This document shows, piece after piece, positions 33,583-43,069 of a stretch of 64,000 nucleotides of DNA. The translations under genes and the position numbers were made by a program. Location of the stretch: NCBI GenBank assembly GCA_021828105.1, contig JAKATG010000017.1:1-64000 (forward strand). Direction: 5' to 3'. Within the stretch, counting starts at the first letter, position 1; each line of letters begins with the position of its first letter. Under the pieces are notes generated by a model. The model ran no database searches and was not told where the DNA came from. It was given only the letters and a program-made list of their open reading frames with translations. The DNA comes from Taklimakanibacter sp021828105 (lineage in GTDB: Bacteria > Pseudomonadota > Alphaproteobacteria > Rhizobiales > Aestuariivirgaceae).

Positions 33583-34461
33583 GTGTCGGGCTGGCTGCTG
33601 TCGGCCGGCGTCTATATCGCCGCCAAATGGGCCGGCCCCGAATTGCCGCCCTGGACGCTCTGCTTCGCCCGGCTGGCGCTCGCCTGTCTCATCCTCGTGC
33701 CGGTGGTGCGCCCGCATCACGGGAAGATGATCGCTTTGCTCAAGACCCGGCCGCTCGCGGTGCTCGCCCTCGGCGCGATCGGCCTGACCTTCTGCCAAGG
33801 CACCCTCTTTGTCGGCCTCACCTATACCGATGCGACTACCGCCGGCATCATCATGGCGCTGTCCCCGGTCATGACCGTGGTGCTCGCCCGCTTCGTGCTC
33901 GACGAGCCGCTCGGCCTGCTGAAGGTCGTCGGAGCGTTCATCGCTCTCGCCGGAATGCTGGTCATCGTCGCGCATGGCGACCTGGCCGCGCTGCTCAAAC
34001 TCCAGTTCAACATGGGTGAATTGTGGATCGTCGGCAGCGCCCTGTCCTGGGCTCTCTATACGGTCCTGCTGCGCCGGGCCAAGTTCGGACTCGACCTCCT
34101 GCCCACGGTCGTCCTCCTGCTTGGCGCAGGGGCGCTCACATCCCTGCCCTTCGCCATATGGGAATTCCTTTCCGGCAAGCACACTTCGCTGGAGCTCGAA
34201 GGACTTCTGGCGCTGGCCTATATGGCAGCACCCGGCGGCGCGCTCATGTATTATATCTATAACCGCAGCGTCCAGGCGCTGGGCGCCGGTCGCGCCGGCA
34301 TGATGCTCTATTTGCAGACCGTCTTCGTCGCGGCGCTCGCCTATCTGTTTCTCGGCGAGAGCCTGCACGACTACGACCTCGCCGGAGCGGCTTTCATCGT
34401 CGTCGGTCTGGTGCTCGCCGCCATCAAGGCGAAGCCGCCACGCGCCGAGAAGGCCGCATAG
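33583..34461 (+). CDS. EamA/DMT-family transporter, copy 1 (start altered)
   Basis: An inner-membrane exporter with ten predicted helices in two EamA halves (each near residues 5-125 and 145-275, for example GLTYTDATTAGIIMALSPV and RSVQALGAGRAGMMLYLQT). It is about 80 percent alike, by eye, to the next gene. Alignment shows homology upstream of this GTG (HPDEA..., TPLAYAIAV), but the position of the paralogue's ATG reads GCG here, and only ATT or CTG offer starts. The annotated GTG start would lose half of helix 1. Expression may thus be reduced or use a rare start. The substrate is unknown. Confidence 0.75.
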   Translation: MSGWLLSAGVYIAAKWAGPELPPWTLCFARLALACLILVPVVRPHHGKMIALLKTRPLAVLALGAIGLTFCQGTLFVGLTYTDATTAGIIMALSPVMTVVLARFVLDEPLGLLKVVGAFIALAGMLVIVAHGDLAALLKLQFNMGELWIVGSALSWALYTVLLRRAKFGLDLLPTVVLLLGAGALTSLPFAIWEFLSGKHTSLELEGLLALAYMAAPGGALMYYIYNRSVQALGAGRAGMMLYLQTVFVAALAYLFLGESLHDYDLAGAAFIVVGLVLAAIKAKPPRAEKAA

Positions 34462-34489
34462 CATTCGAGGGAAATGGGAGGCTGCCGCA

Positions 34490-35440
34490 ATGCATCCGGA
34501 TGAGGCGAGACCCAAGACAGACTCGGCGACACCGACCGCTTACACCATAGCGGTGCTGTGCTGGCTGCTGTCGGCCGGCGTCTATATCGCCGCCAAATGG
34601 GTTGGCCCCGAGATGCCGCCCTGGACGCTGTGCTTCGCCCGGCTGCTCATCGCCTGCGCGATCCTTCTGCCGTTCGTGCGCCACCATTACGGGACAATGA
34701 TCGCGCTCTTACGGTCGCGGGCCATCGAGCTCATTATCGTCGGCGCCCTCGGCCTCGCCTTCTGCCAGGGCCTGATCTATACCGGCCTCAACTTCACCGA
34801 TGCGACCACCGCCGGCATCATCATGGCGCTCACCCCGGTCATGACGGTCGTGCTGGCGCATTTCGTGCTCGGCGAGACGCTCGGCCTGTGGAAGGCGCTC
34901 GGCGCGCTCCTGGCTCTCATCGGAATGATGGTGATCGTAGGTCACGGCGATATCAGCGCGTTGCTCAGGCTCGAGTTCAATCTCGGCGAACTGTTCATCG
35001 TCGCCGGCGCATTGTGCTTTGCCATCTATACGGTGCTGCTGCGCCGGGCCAAATTCGGCCTCGAGCTCATGCCGCTGCTGGTGCTCCTGCTGGCGGCGGG
35101 CGCGCTCACCGCTTTGCCCTTCTTCCTGTGGGAGCTCCTTTCCGGCAAGCATTCGGCCCTCGAGACGAATGGCCTGCTGGCGCTCGCCTATGTGGCAGGC
35201 CCCGGCGGCGCGCTGATGTATTATCTCTACAATCACAGCGTCGAGTCGCTCGGCGCCGGCCGCGCCAGCATGATGCTCTATCTGCAGACCATCTTCATCG
35301 CCGTCCTCGCCTATTTGCTCCTCGGCGAGAGCCTGCATGGCTATGACCTCGCCGGAGCGGCCTTCATCGTCGCGGGGCTTGGGCTCGCCGCCATCAAGAC
35401 GAAGCCGCCGCGTGCCGACAAGGCCGCGCAAGCCGGCTGA
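34490..35440 (+). CDS. EamA/DMT-family transporter, copy 2
   Basis: A 316-residue inner-membrane protein with ten helices in two EamA repeats. The N-terminus MHPDEARPKTDSATPTAY is cytoplasmic. The ATG follows ATGGGAGGCTGCCGC, a reasonable ribosome site. It is the intact member of a tandem duplicate pair separated by 28 bases. Family members export amino acids, purines or other metabolites. It converges on the RND operon, with only CCGTTAACGG palindromic sequence between the stops. Confidence 0.88.
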   Translation: MHPDEARPKTDSATPTAYTIAVLCWLLSAGVYIAAKWVGPEMPPWTLCFARLLIACAILLPFVRHHYGTMIALLRSRAIELIIVGALGLAFCQGLIYTGLNFTDATTAGIIMALTPVMTVVLAHFVLGETLGLWKALGALLALIGMMVIVGHGDISALLRLEFNLGELFIVAGALCFAIYTVLLRRAKFGLELMPLLVLLLAAGALTALPFFLWELLSGKHSALETNGLLALAYVAGPGGALMYYLYNHSVESLGAGRASMMLYLQTIFIAVLAYLLLGESLHGYDLAGAAFIVAGLGLAAIKTKPPRADKAAQAG

Positions 35441-35456
35441 CGACCGTTAACGGATT

Positions 35457-38400
35457 TCAAGCGGCGGTTCGCACGGAGCGTCGCGCCCTGCCGGCAATGG
35501 CGTGAATGGCGACATAGAAGACCGGCACGAAGGGGATCGCGATCAATGTCGAGGCCAGCATTCCGCCGAAGACGACGGCCCCGATCGACTGCTGGCTCGC
35601 AGCCCCTGCGCCATCGGCCGTCATCAGCGGCACCACCCCCAGGATGAAGGCGAAAGAGGTCATGAGGATGGGGCGGAACCGCCGGCGCGTGGCTTCGATC
35701 GCGGCATCGCGCGGCGATGAGCCCTGCTCCGTCAGCTCGCGGGCAAACTCGACGATCAGAATCGCATTCTTCGCCGCCAGCGCCACCATCAGCACGAGGC
35801 CGATCTGCGTATAGAGGTCGACCGGCAGCTTCTTGGCGGCGAGCGCGATGATGATCCCGACCAGCGATATCGGCACGACCAGGATCACCGCGACGGGATC
35901 GGTCCAGCTCTCATACTGGGCGGAGAGCACCAGGAACACGAGCGTGATCGACAGACCAAAGATGATGAACATGGAATTGCCGACGAGCTCTTCCTGATAA
36001 GAGACGCCGGTCCAGTCGGTATCCATGCCTTGCGGCAGCGTGCGCGCCGCAATCTCGCGCATGATGCCCATCGCCTCGCCGGTACTGTGCTTGATCGTCG
36101 GGACGCCGATGATGGTCGCTGCGGGATAGAGATTGTAGCGGGTCAGGAGCTCCGCACCCAGAACCTGGCGGACCGAGACGAACGAGCCCAAGGGCACCAT
36201 CTGGCCCGATTGATTGGGCGCCGTCAGATGGCCGATATCGGGGATCTGACGGCGGTAGTCGCCGCCCGCCTGAATTCTGACCTGATAGCTCTGATTGAAC
36301 ATGTTGAACATGTTGACATAGGCCGAGCCGATATAGATCTGCACCGCCTCGAATACGTTGTTGACCGGAACACCGAGCGATCGCGCCATGTTGCGGTCGA
36401 TGTCGAGAAAGAGCTGCGGGCTCCTGGCGCTGAAGGTCGTGAAGCCGGTGCGCAGGAGGTCGGGCTGGCTCGTGGCGTCGTTCACCATGGCTTGAACGGT
36501 CTTGTCGAGAGTGGTTATGCCGCGGCCGCCGCGGTCCTCGACCACCATCGAAAAGCCGAAGGCGGCGCCGAGACCCGGTATGGGCGAGGGCGGCAGCACC
36601 GCGACAGTGGCCGACTGAATCTGTTTCACCCGCTCCTGCAGGCTCGCCATGATGGTGAGCTGGGTGACGCCCTTGGGGCGTTTGCCCCAATCCTCGTAGA
36701 TGACGAAAGTCGTCAATACGTTCGAGAGTTTTGCCGAATCGAGCGCGGAATAGCCGCCGATCGTCACCCAGCCCTTGAGGCCGGGTATGTCCTTGTAGAT
36801 CTTGTCGAGCTCGGCCGAGACCTCTCCCACGCGCCGCTGCGCGGCGCCGGGCGGCAGCCTTGCGGTCACGATGCAATAGCCCTGATCCTCGAGCGGCATG
36901 AGGGTCGATGGATATTTCATGAGCCCGAACACGCCGAGACCGACCAGGACGAAGAACAGGCAGGCCATGGAGCGGCAATGGCCCGTCATCCAGCGCACCA
37001 GCACCACATAGAGGGCCTCGATCCTGCCATAGGCCGCATTGAAGCCGCGAAACAGGATGTTGGGACGGCCCTGCTTGCGCGGCCGGAGCAGCAGCGCGCA
37101 TTGCGCGGGGTTCAGCGTCAAGGCGTTGAGCGCGCTGATCATGGCCGTCGCCGCCATGACGAGAGCGAACTGGCGAAACATCTGGCCGGTGATGCCCGGC
37201 ATGAACGACGCCGGCAGGAACACCGAAACGAGGACCAGGGTCACGCCGATGATGGGCCCGGTGAGCTCGCGCATGGCGGTGATGGTGGCGTCCTTCGGCG
37301 TCATCCCCTGCTCGATATAGTGCGACGTGTTCTCGACGATGATGATCGCATCATCGACCACGATGCCGATGGCCAGGATGAGCGCGAACAGCGTCATCAG
37401 ATTGACGCTGAACCCCATGAGCGCCATGGCCGAGAAAGCGCCGATAATGGTCACCGGCACCGTCAGCGCCGGTATGAACATCGCCCGGATGTTCTGCAGG
37501 AAAATGATGATGACGATGAGCACCAGCACGCCGGCCTCGAGCAGCGTCGAATAGACGGCATTGATCGACTGGTTGATGAACAGCGTCGTGTCGTAGACCG
37601 ATGAATATTTGAGACCTTCGGGAAAGGTCTTCGACGCCTCGTCCATCAGCGAGCGCACGCTGCCCGCGACTTCGAGCGCATTGGCGCCGGGCAGGGCGAA
37701 GATCGCCACATTGGCCGCCTTTCGGCCGTTCACCGTGGAGAATATCGTATAGACCTGCTGGTCGAGCTCGACCTTGGCGATGTCCCTGATCCTGACCAGT
37801 GCCGCGGTCTGGCGATATTGATCCGCCGCAACCTCTTCGCCCTCGGTCGATGGCGGCAGGCTCTTGACGATGATGTCCTCGAACCCGGCGATGTCGGAGA
37901 GCCGGCCCAGCGTATTGATGGTGAGCCGATAGAGCTGGCCGTCGGGGGACGGCGCGCCGCCGATGCTGCCCGCGGCGACTTGAATGTTCTGCTCCTCTAT
38001 CGCCTGCTGGACCTCGGCTACCGAGATTCCATAGGTCTTCAAGAGATCGGGATCGAGCCAGATGCGCATGCTGTAGGGACCGGCGCCGAAGACGGTGACC
38101 TGGCCGACACCCGGCAGACGCCCGAGCGGATATTGCAGATTGATGACCGCGTAGTTGCTCAGGAACTTGTCGTCATAGCGGTCGTCGTCGCTGTAGAGGC
38201 TTTGGATCAGCAGGATGTTCGTCGATACTTTCTTGACGTTGACCCCTTGCGCGCGCACCGGCTGCGGCAATTGCGGCAGCGCCGCGTTGACGGCGTTCTG
38301 CACGAGGGCGAGCGAGGTATTGAGGTCGGTCCCGATCTCGAAGGTGACGGTGAGCGTGTAGCTGCCGTCGCTGCCGCTCGACGACTGCATATAGACCGAA

Positions 38401-38621
38401 TGCTCGACCCCGTTGACCGCCTGCTCGATCGGGATGCCGACGGTGCTGGCGATCACATCGGTGCTCGCTCCGGTGTAGCTGGTGGTGACCTGGATGGTCG
38501 GCGGCACGATGTTGGGATATTGCGCGACCGGCAGATTGAACAGGCAGACGGCGCCGAGCAGCACGATGATGATGGCGATTACATTCGCAAAGATCGGCCG
38601 CTCGATGAAGAACTTAGACAT
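35457..38621 (-). CDS. RND efflux pump, HAE1 type (second of two)
   Basis: A 1054-residue inner-membrane proton antiporter. Twelve helices flank two large periplasmic loops. The proton relay is visible as GIVVDDAI in TM4 (two aspartates) and ALAAKNAILIVEFA in TM10 (lysine). The N-terminus MSKFFIERPIFANVIAIIIVLLG (first 20 shown in part) is typical of AcrB/MexF-like pumps. It starts directly after the stop of the preceding RND gene, with no gap. Substrates are presumably drugs or plant or microbial toxins. Two different RND subunits in one operon recall MdtBC/MuxBC heterotrimers. Confidence 0.92.
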   Translation of the reverse strand: MSKFFIERPIFANVIAIIIVLLGAVCLFNLPVAQYPNIVPPTIQVTTSYTGASTDVIASTVGIPIEQAVNGVEHSVYMQSSSGSDGSYTLTVTFEIGTDLNTSLALVQNAVNAALPQLPQPVRAQGVNVKKVSTNILLIQSLYSDDDRYDDKFLSNYAVINLQYPLGRLPGVGQVTVFGAGPYSMRIWLDPDLLKTYGISVAEVQQAIEEQNIQVAAGSIGGAPSPDGQLYRLTINTLGRLSDIAGFEDIIVKSLPPSTEGEEVAADQYRQTAALVRIRDIAKVELDQQVYTIFSTVNGRKAANVAIFALPGANALEVAGSVRSLMDEASKTFPEGLKYSSVYDTTLFINQSINAVYSTLLEAGVLVLIVIIIFLQNIRAMFIPALTVPVTIIGAFSAMALMGFSVNLMTLFALILAIGIVVDDAIIIVENTSHYIEQGMTPKDATITAMRELTGPIIGVTLVLVSVFLPASFMPGITGQMFRQFALVMAATAMISALNALTLNPAQCALLLRPRKQGRPNILFRGFNAAYGRIEALYVVLVRWMTGHCRSMACLFFVLVGLGVFGLMKYPSTLMPLEDQGYCIVTARLPPGAAQRRVGEVSAELDKIYKDIPGLKGWVTIGGYSALDSAKLSNVLTTFVIYEDWGKRPKGVTQLTIMASLQERVKQIQSATVAVLPPSPIPGLGAAFGFSMVVEDRGGRGITTLDKTVQAMVNDATSQPDLLRTGFTTFSARSPQLFLDIDRNMARSLGVPVNNVFEAVQIYIGSAYVNMFNMFNQSYQVRIQAGGDYRRQIPDIGHLTAPNQSGQMVPLGSFVSVRQVLGAELLTRYNLYPAATIIGVPTIKHSTGEAMGIMREIAARTLPQGMDTDWTGVSYQEELVGNSMFIIFGLSITLVFLVLSAQYESWTDPVAVILVVPISLVGIIIALAAKKLPVDLYTQIGLVLMVALAAKNAILIVEFARELTEQGSSPRDAAIEATRRRFRPILMTSFAFILGVVPLMTADGAGAASQQSIGAVVFGGMLASTLIAIPFVPVFYVAIHAIAGRARRSVRTAA

Positions 38622-41600
38622 TCATCTCAACGCCTCGGCCTTCCCCTCATGGGGCCCCTGAGGCGCCCAGCGTCCGAGCCTCCGCCGCTTCCCGCCGCCA
38701 TGCACCGCCACGAAGAAGACCGATACGAAGGGGATGGCGATCAGCGTCGAAGCCAGCATGCCGCCGAAGACGACGGTGCCGAGAGATTGCTGGCTTGCGG
38801 CACCGGCGCCCGTGGCGGTCATCAGCGGCACGACGCCCAGGATGAAGGCGAAAGAGGTCATGAGAATGGGACGGAACCGCCGGCGGGTCGCCTCGACCGC
38901 GGCATCGACGACCGACATGCCTTCGCCCTTGAGCTGGCGAGCGAATTCGACGATCAGGATGGCGTTCTTGGCGGCCAGCGCGATCATCAGCACGAGCCCG
39001 ATCTGGGTGTAGAGATCGGTCGGAAAGGCGCGAACCATGAGCGCGGCAATGACGCCGACGAGCGCCATCGGGACCGTCAGCACCACGGCGGCCGGATCGA
39101 CCCAGCTCTCATACTGGGCGGCGAGCACCAGGAACACCAGCACGATCGACAGGGCGAAGATGAGATAGGCCTGATTGCCGATGAGCTTCTGCTGATAGGA
39201 CAACGCGGTCCAGTCATAGCCGACACCGAGCGGCAGATTCGCCGCGACGATCCCGTCCATGATGTCGAGCGCCTCTCCGGAGCTGACACCCGGAGCGCCC
39301 GAACCTACCACCGGTATGGTGGGATAGAGATTGTAGCGCGTGAGCAGCTCGGAACCCAAGACGTCGCGCACCTTGATGAGAGAGCCCAAGGGCACCATGG
39401 CGCCTTGCTCGTTGGCGACCGTAATCCTGGTGATGTCGGAGAGCTGGCGCCGGTAGTCGGCATCGGCTTGCAGCCTGACCTGAAAACTCTGATTGAATTT
39501 GGTGAAGAGATTGACATAGGCCGAGCCCAGATAGGTCTCGAGCGCCTCGAACACGTTGTTGACGGATACGCCGAGCGAGCGCGCCATAGTCCGGTCGATA
39601 TCGATATAGATCTGCGGGCTGGTGGCGCTGAAGGTCGTCGACACCCCTTCGAGCTTCGGATCGGCATTGGCCTTGGCGAAGATCGCATCGGCCGTCTTTT
39701 CCAGCTCCGCGAGGCCGACGCCGGTGCGGTCTTCGAGCATCAGCTGGAAGCCGCCGGCCGAGCCGAGCCCCGGGATCGGCGGCGGAATCAGCACTTCCGT
39801 GGTGGCTTTGCGAACCGCGAGCAGCCGCGTCTCGAGATCCGCCACGATCTTATCTTGAGTGAGACCAGCCGGGCGCTTCGCCCAGTCCTCGTACATGACA
39901 TAGACCGTCACGACGGTCGCGAGATTGGCCGAATCGAGCGCCGAGAAACCACCGCTCGTCACCCAGCCCTTGACGCCGGGTGTCTCCTTGAAGATCGCAT
40001 CGAGGCTTGCGGCAACCTCACGCACGCGCGATTGCGATGCTCCATCGGGAAGCTTCGCGACAACGATGCAATAGCCCTGATCCTCGGTCGGCAGGAAGGC
40101 CGTGGGATGACGCGCGAGCAGCGTGCCGGCCGCCGCGACCGCGCCGACGAAAACCAGGACCATCATGCGCGGACGGCGCACCATGAAGCGCACCACGCCC
40201 ATATAGACGCCTTCGATCGCCTGGTAGACGCGGTTGAAACCGCGATAGAACCAATTGGGCTTCTTGTCGCTGTGGGGGCGCAGATAAAGCGCGCATTGCG
40301 CGGGGCTCAAGGTCAAGGCCGAGATGGCGCTGATGATGGCGGTCGCGGCGATGACCAGGGCGAATTGCCGGAACATCTGTCCGGTGATGCCGGGCAGGAA
40401 GGACGCCGGCACGAACACCGCGGTCAGCACCAGAGTGACGCTCATGATCGGCCCGGTGAGCTCGGACATCGCCTTGATGACAGCATCCTTAGGTCTTTGT
40501 CCCTGCTCGATATAGTGCGAGGAATTCTCGACGACGACGATGGCATCGTCGACCACGATGCCGATGGCCAGGATGAGCGCGAAGAGCGTCATCAGATTGA
40601 CGGTGAACCCTAAGAGCGCCATGGCGGTAAAGGCGCCGATGATCGTCACCGGTACTGTCGCCGCCGGCACCAGCATGGCCCGCAAGTTCTGCAGGAACAC
40701 CATGATGACGATCAGCACGAGTATTCCGGCCTCGATCAATGCCTTGTAGACGCCGTGGATGGAATCCTCGATGAACACCGAGCTGTCGAGCAGCGCGGTG
40801 TAGCGCAGGGCTTCCGGAAACTTCTCGCTCATGCTGTCCATGAGCTTCTTCACTTCGCTCGCCACCGCGAGCGCGTTGGCGCCGGGGGTGGTGTAGATGT
40901 TGATCTGCGCCGCCTTCTTGCCGCTCAGACCCGAAAAGGTGGAAAAGCTTTGCTGGCTGAGATCGACGCGGCCGATGTCGCGAATGCGGATGACGCTCGC
41001 CGACTGGTCGCTGGCCTGGCCGGGCTCCTTCACGGTCGCCTGCGGCGGATCGCTTTTGACGATGATGTCCTCGAACTGTTCGACATCGGAAAGGCGGCCG
41101 AGCGCATTGACGGTGAACTGAAAGATCTGATCGGAAGAGACCGGCGGCCCGCCGAGCTGGCCGGCGGCAACTTGAGTGTTCTGGTCCTGGATCGCATTCT
41201 GGACATTCGATACCGTCAGCCCATAGGCCTTGAGCTTTTCCGGATCGAGCCAGACCCGCATGCTGTAGGGGCCGGCGCCGAGGATCTGCACCTGGCCCAC
41301 GCCCGGCAGGCGCGCGAGCGGGCTTTGCAGGTTGATGATGGCGTAGTTGCTGAGAAAGGTTTCGCTGAAGCGGTCGTCGTCGGAATAAAGGCTGCCGATC
41401 AGCAGCACATTGGTGCTGACCTTCTGGACCGTGACGCCTTGCACCTGCGCCTGCTGCGGCAGTTGCGACAGCGCCCCGTTGACGGCATTCTGGACGAGCG
41501 AGATCGAGGTGTTGAGGTCGGTTCCGACCGCAAAGGTGAGAGTGAGGATGTAGCTGCCGTCGCTGCCGCTCGTCGATTGCATGTAAAGCGAGTTCTCGAC

Positions 41601-41813
41601 GCCGTTCACGGCATGCTCGAGCGGTATGCCGACGGTCGCGGCGACGACGTCGGCGCTGGCGCCGGGATAGTTGGCCGCCACCTGAATGGTCGGCGGCACG
41701 ATTTCCGGATATTCCGAGATCGGCAATCTGAGCATGCTCACCACGCCGAGCAGTACGATGATGATCGCCAGGACATTGGCGAGGATGGGTCGTTCGATGA
41801 AGAATCTGGACAT
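38622..41813 (-). CDS. RND efflux pump, HAE1 type (first of two)
   Basis: A 1063-residue paralogue of the downstream pump, with the same layout and the same relay residues (GIVVDDAIVVVEN in TM4, AAKNAILIVEF in TM10). The C-terminus carries a basic tail (GGGKRRRLGRWAPQG) not found in the other copy. It is preceded by the membrane-fusion protein gene in the operon OMF-MFP-RND-RND. A functional heterotrimer with the second pump is inferred from context only. Confidence 0.92.
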   Translation of the reverse strand: MSRFFIERPILANVLAIIIVLLGVVSMLRLPISEYPEIVPPTIQVAANYPGASADVVAATVGIPLEHAVNGVENSLYMQSTSGSDGSYILTLTFAVGTDLNTSISLVQNAVNGALSQLPQQAQVQGVTVQKVSTNVLLIGSLYSDDDRFSETFLSNYAIINLQSPLARLPGVGQVQILGAGPYSMRVWLDPEKLKAYGLTVSNVQNAIQDQNTQVAAGQLGGPPVSSDQIFQFTVNALGRLSDVEQFEDIIVKSDPPQATVKEPGQASDQSASVIRIRDIGRVDLSQQSFSTFSGLSGKKAAQINIYTTPGANALAVASEVKKLMDSMSEKFPEALRYTALLDSSVFIEDSIHGVYKALIEAGILVLIVIMVFLQNLRAMLVPAATVPVTIIGAFTAMALLGFTVNLMTLFALILAIGIVVDDAIVVVENSSHYIEQGQRPKDAVIKAMSELTGPIMSVTLVLTAVFVPASFLPGITGQMFRQFALVIAATAIISAISALTLSPAQCALYLRPHSDKKPNWFYRGFNRVYQAIEGVYMGVVRFMVRRPRMMVLVFVGAVAAAGTLLARHPTAFLPTEDQGYCIVVAKLPDGASQSRVREVAASLDAIFKETPGVKGWVTSGGFSALDSANLATVVTVYVMYEDWAKRPAGLTQDKIVADLETRLLAVRKATTEVLIPPPIPGLGSAGGFQLMLEDRTGVGLAELEKTADAIFAKANADPKLEGVSTTFSATSPQIYIDIDRTMARSLGVSVNNVFEALETYLGSAYVNLFTKFNQSFQVRLQADADYRRQLSDITRITVANEQGAMVPLGSLIKVRDVLGSELLTRYNLYPTIPVVGSGAPGVSSGEALDIMDGIVAANLPLGVGYDWTALSYQQKLIGNQAYLIFALSIVLVFLVLAAQYESWVDPAAVVLTVPMALVGVIAALMVRAFPTDLYTQIGLVLMIALAAKNAILIVEFARQLKGEGMSVVDAAVEATRRRFRPILMTSFAFILGVVPLMTATGAGAASQQSLGTVVFGGMLASTLIAIPFVSVFFVAVHGGGKRRRLGRWAPQGPHEGKAEALR

Positions 41814-41833
41814 CCTCGGAGCCCCGCCTCGCC

Positions 41834-43036
41834 TCAGCCGCCTTGCGAGTTCGTCGCGTCCGCCGAGTCGGGCGCGCTTTGCACCTGCTGCGGATCGACC
41901 TTGCGCCCGGGGATCGCCTGGAGCGCCCCCTCGATGATCACCAGGTCGTCGCGGGTGAGGCCGTCCTTCACGACGACGTCCTTGCCTCTTTGCGCGCCGG
42001 TCGTGACCCCCTTCCGCGCCACCACATTGTCCGCGCCGACGACCAGCACATAGGATCCTTGCTGGTCGAAGCTGATGGCATCGCCCGGAACGAGCAGCGC
42101 ATCCGCGGGCTTCCCGGCAGGCGCCCGCACCCTCACGAACAGGCCGGGCAGCACGGCACCGTGCGGGTTGGCAAAGATGCCACGCAAGGTAAGCGTGCCG
42201 CTGGTGGGCGACGCGCTGATCGAGGCGAAGTCGAGACGGCCGCTGTGGGAGTAGGTGTCCTCGTTCAGGAGGGCGTACTCCAGGGGGATGTTCCTCTCCA
42301 CGACAGGTGTCGTATTGGCTGGATCCTTGGCTCTTTCATCGGCCACGATCTTAAGCAGGTCGCGCTCGTTGATGGTGAAGTAGACATAGATCGGGTCGAT
42401 CTGGTTGATCTCGGCGAGCTCCGTCTGACCCGTGGCGCCGACCACATTTCCCGGATCGACGAGATGGGTGCCCATGCGGCCGTCGAACGGCGCCTTGACC
42501 TTCGTGTAGCCGAGATTGAGCTCGGCAATGACGACTTGCGCCTCGGCCGACAGGAGATCGGCCGCAGACTTGTCCTTCTCATATTGCCAGCGGTCGACGT
42601 CGGTCTGCGGCGCGGCATGCTGCTTGAAGAGATCGGAATAGCGCTTCAGCTCCGTCTCGGCGTGCACGAGGGCCGCTTTCGCGGCCAGGACCTGGGCTTG
42701 AGCTTGCTGCAGCTGCGCCTTGTACTGATCGTCCTGGATCGAGACGAGGAGATCATCCTTCTTGACCGGCGCGCCATCCTTGAAGTGGTTCTCCTGGAGA
42801 TAGCCCTCGACCCGCGCCACGAGCTTGACGGTGTTGCTCGCCACCGTGTTGCCGGTGAACTCGAAATAGTCGATGACGGTCTCGACCCGCGGCGTCGCCA
42901 CGGAAACCTTGGGCGGCGGTGGTGGTGCGGTTGCCTGCTTTTCGTCGCATGCCGCCAGCGCCGCGGCCATCATCAGGCAGGCAAGGACATGCGCGGATAT
43001 GCCCGATCCGGACCGGTTTACCCGATCAGGCCGCAT
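41834..43036 (-). CDS. RND membrane-fusion lipoprotein (AcrA/MexE-like)
   Basis: A 400-residue periplasmic adaptor. The N-terminal signal ends in a lipobox (ALAAC, cysteine near residue 30), so it is anchored by lipid to the inner membrane. The proline-rich linker APPPPPKV precedes the barrel-sandwich region (GYLQENHFKDGAPVKKDDLL, APFDGRMGTHLVDPG) around a helical hairpin (QLQQAQAQVLAAKAAL). It links the RND pumps to the outer-membrane factor encoded just upstream. A GTG start nine codons earlier (43063) is possible. Confidence 0.9.
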   Translation of the reverse strand: MRPDRVNRSGSGISAHVLACLMMAAALAACDEKQATAPPPPPKVSVATPRVETVIDYFEFTGNTVASNTVKLVARVEGYLQENHFKDGAPVKKDDLLVSIQDDQYKAQLQQAQAQVLAAKAALVHAETELKRYSDLFKQHAAPQTDVDRWQYEKDKSAADLLSAEAQVVIAELNLGYTKVKAPFDGRMGTHLVDPGNVVGATGQTELAEINQIDPIYVYFTINERDLLKIVADERAKDPANTTPVVERNIPLEYALLNEDTYSHSGRLDFASISASPTSGTLTLRGIFANPHGAVLPGLFVRVRAPAGKPADALLVPGDAISFDQQGSYVLVVGADNVVARKGVTTGAQRGKDVVVKDGLTRDDLVIIEGALQAIPGRKVDPQQVQSAPDSADATNSQGG

Positions 43037-43069
43037 AGTCGATTTCGTCAAGATGCTTCTCACTCACGA

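Noticed and set aside
37818..40613. A 931-codon plus-strand open frame opposite the RND genes
   Set aside because: It is antisense to two clear RND pump genes, rich in Arg, Asp and His as expected of a GC-driven shadow frame, and has no domain.
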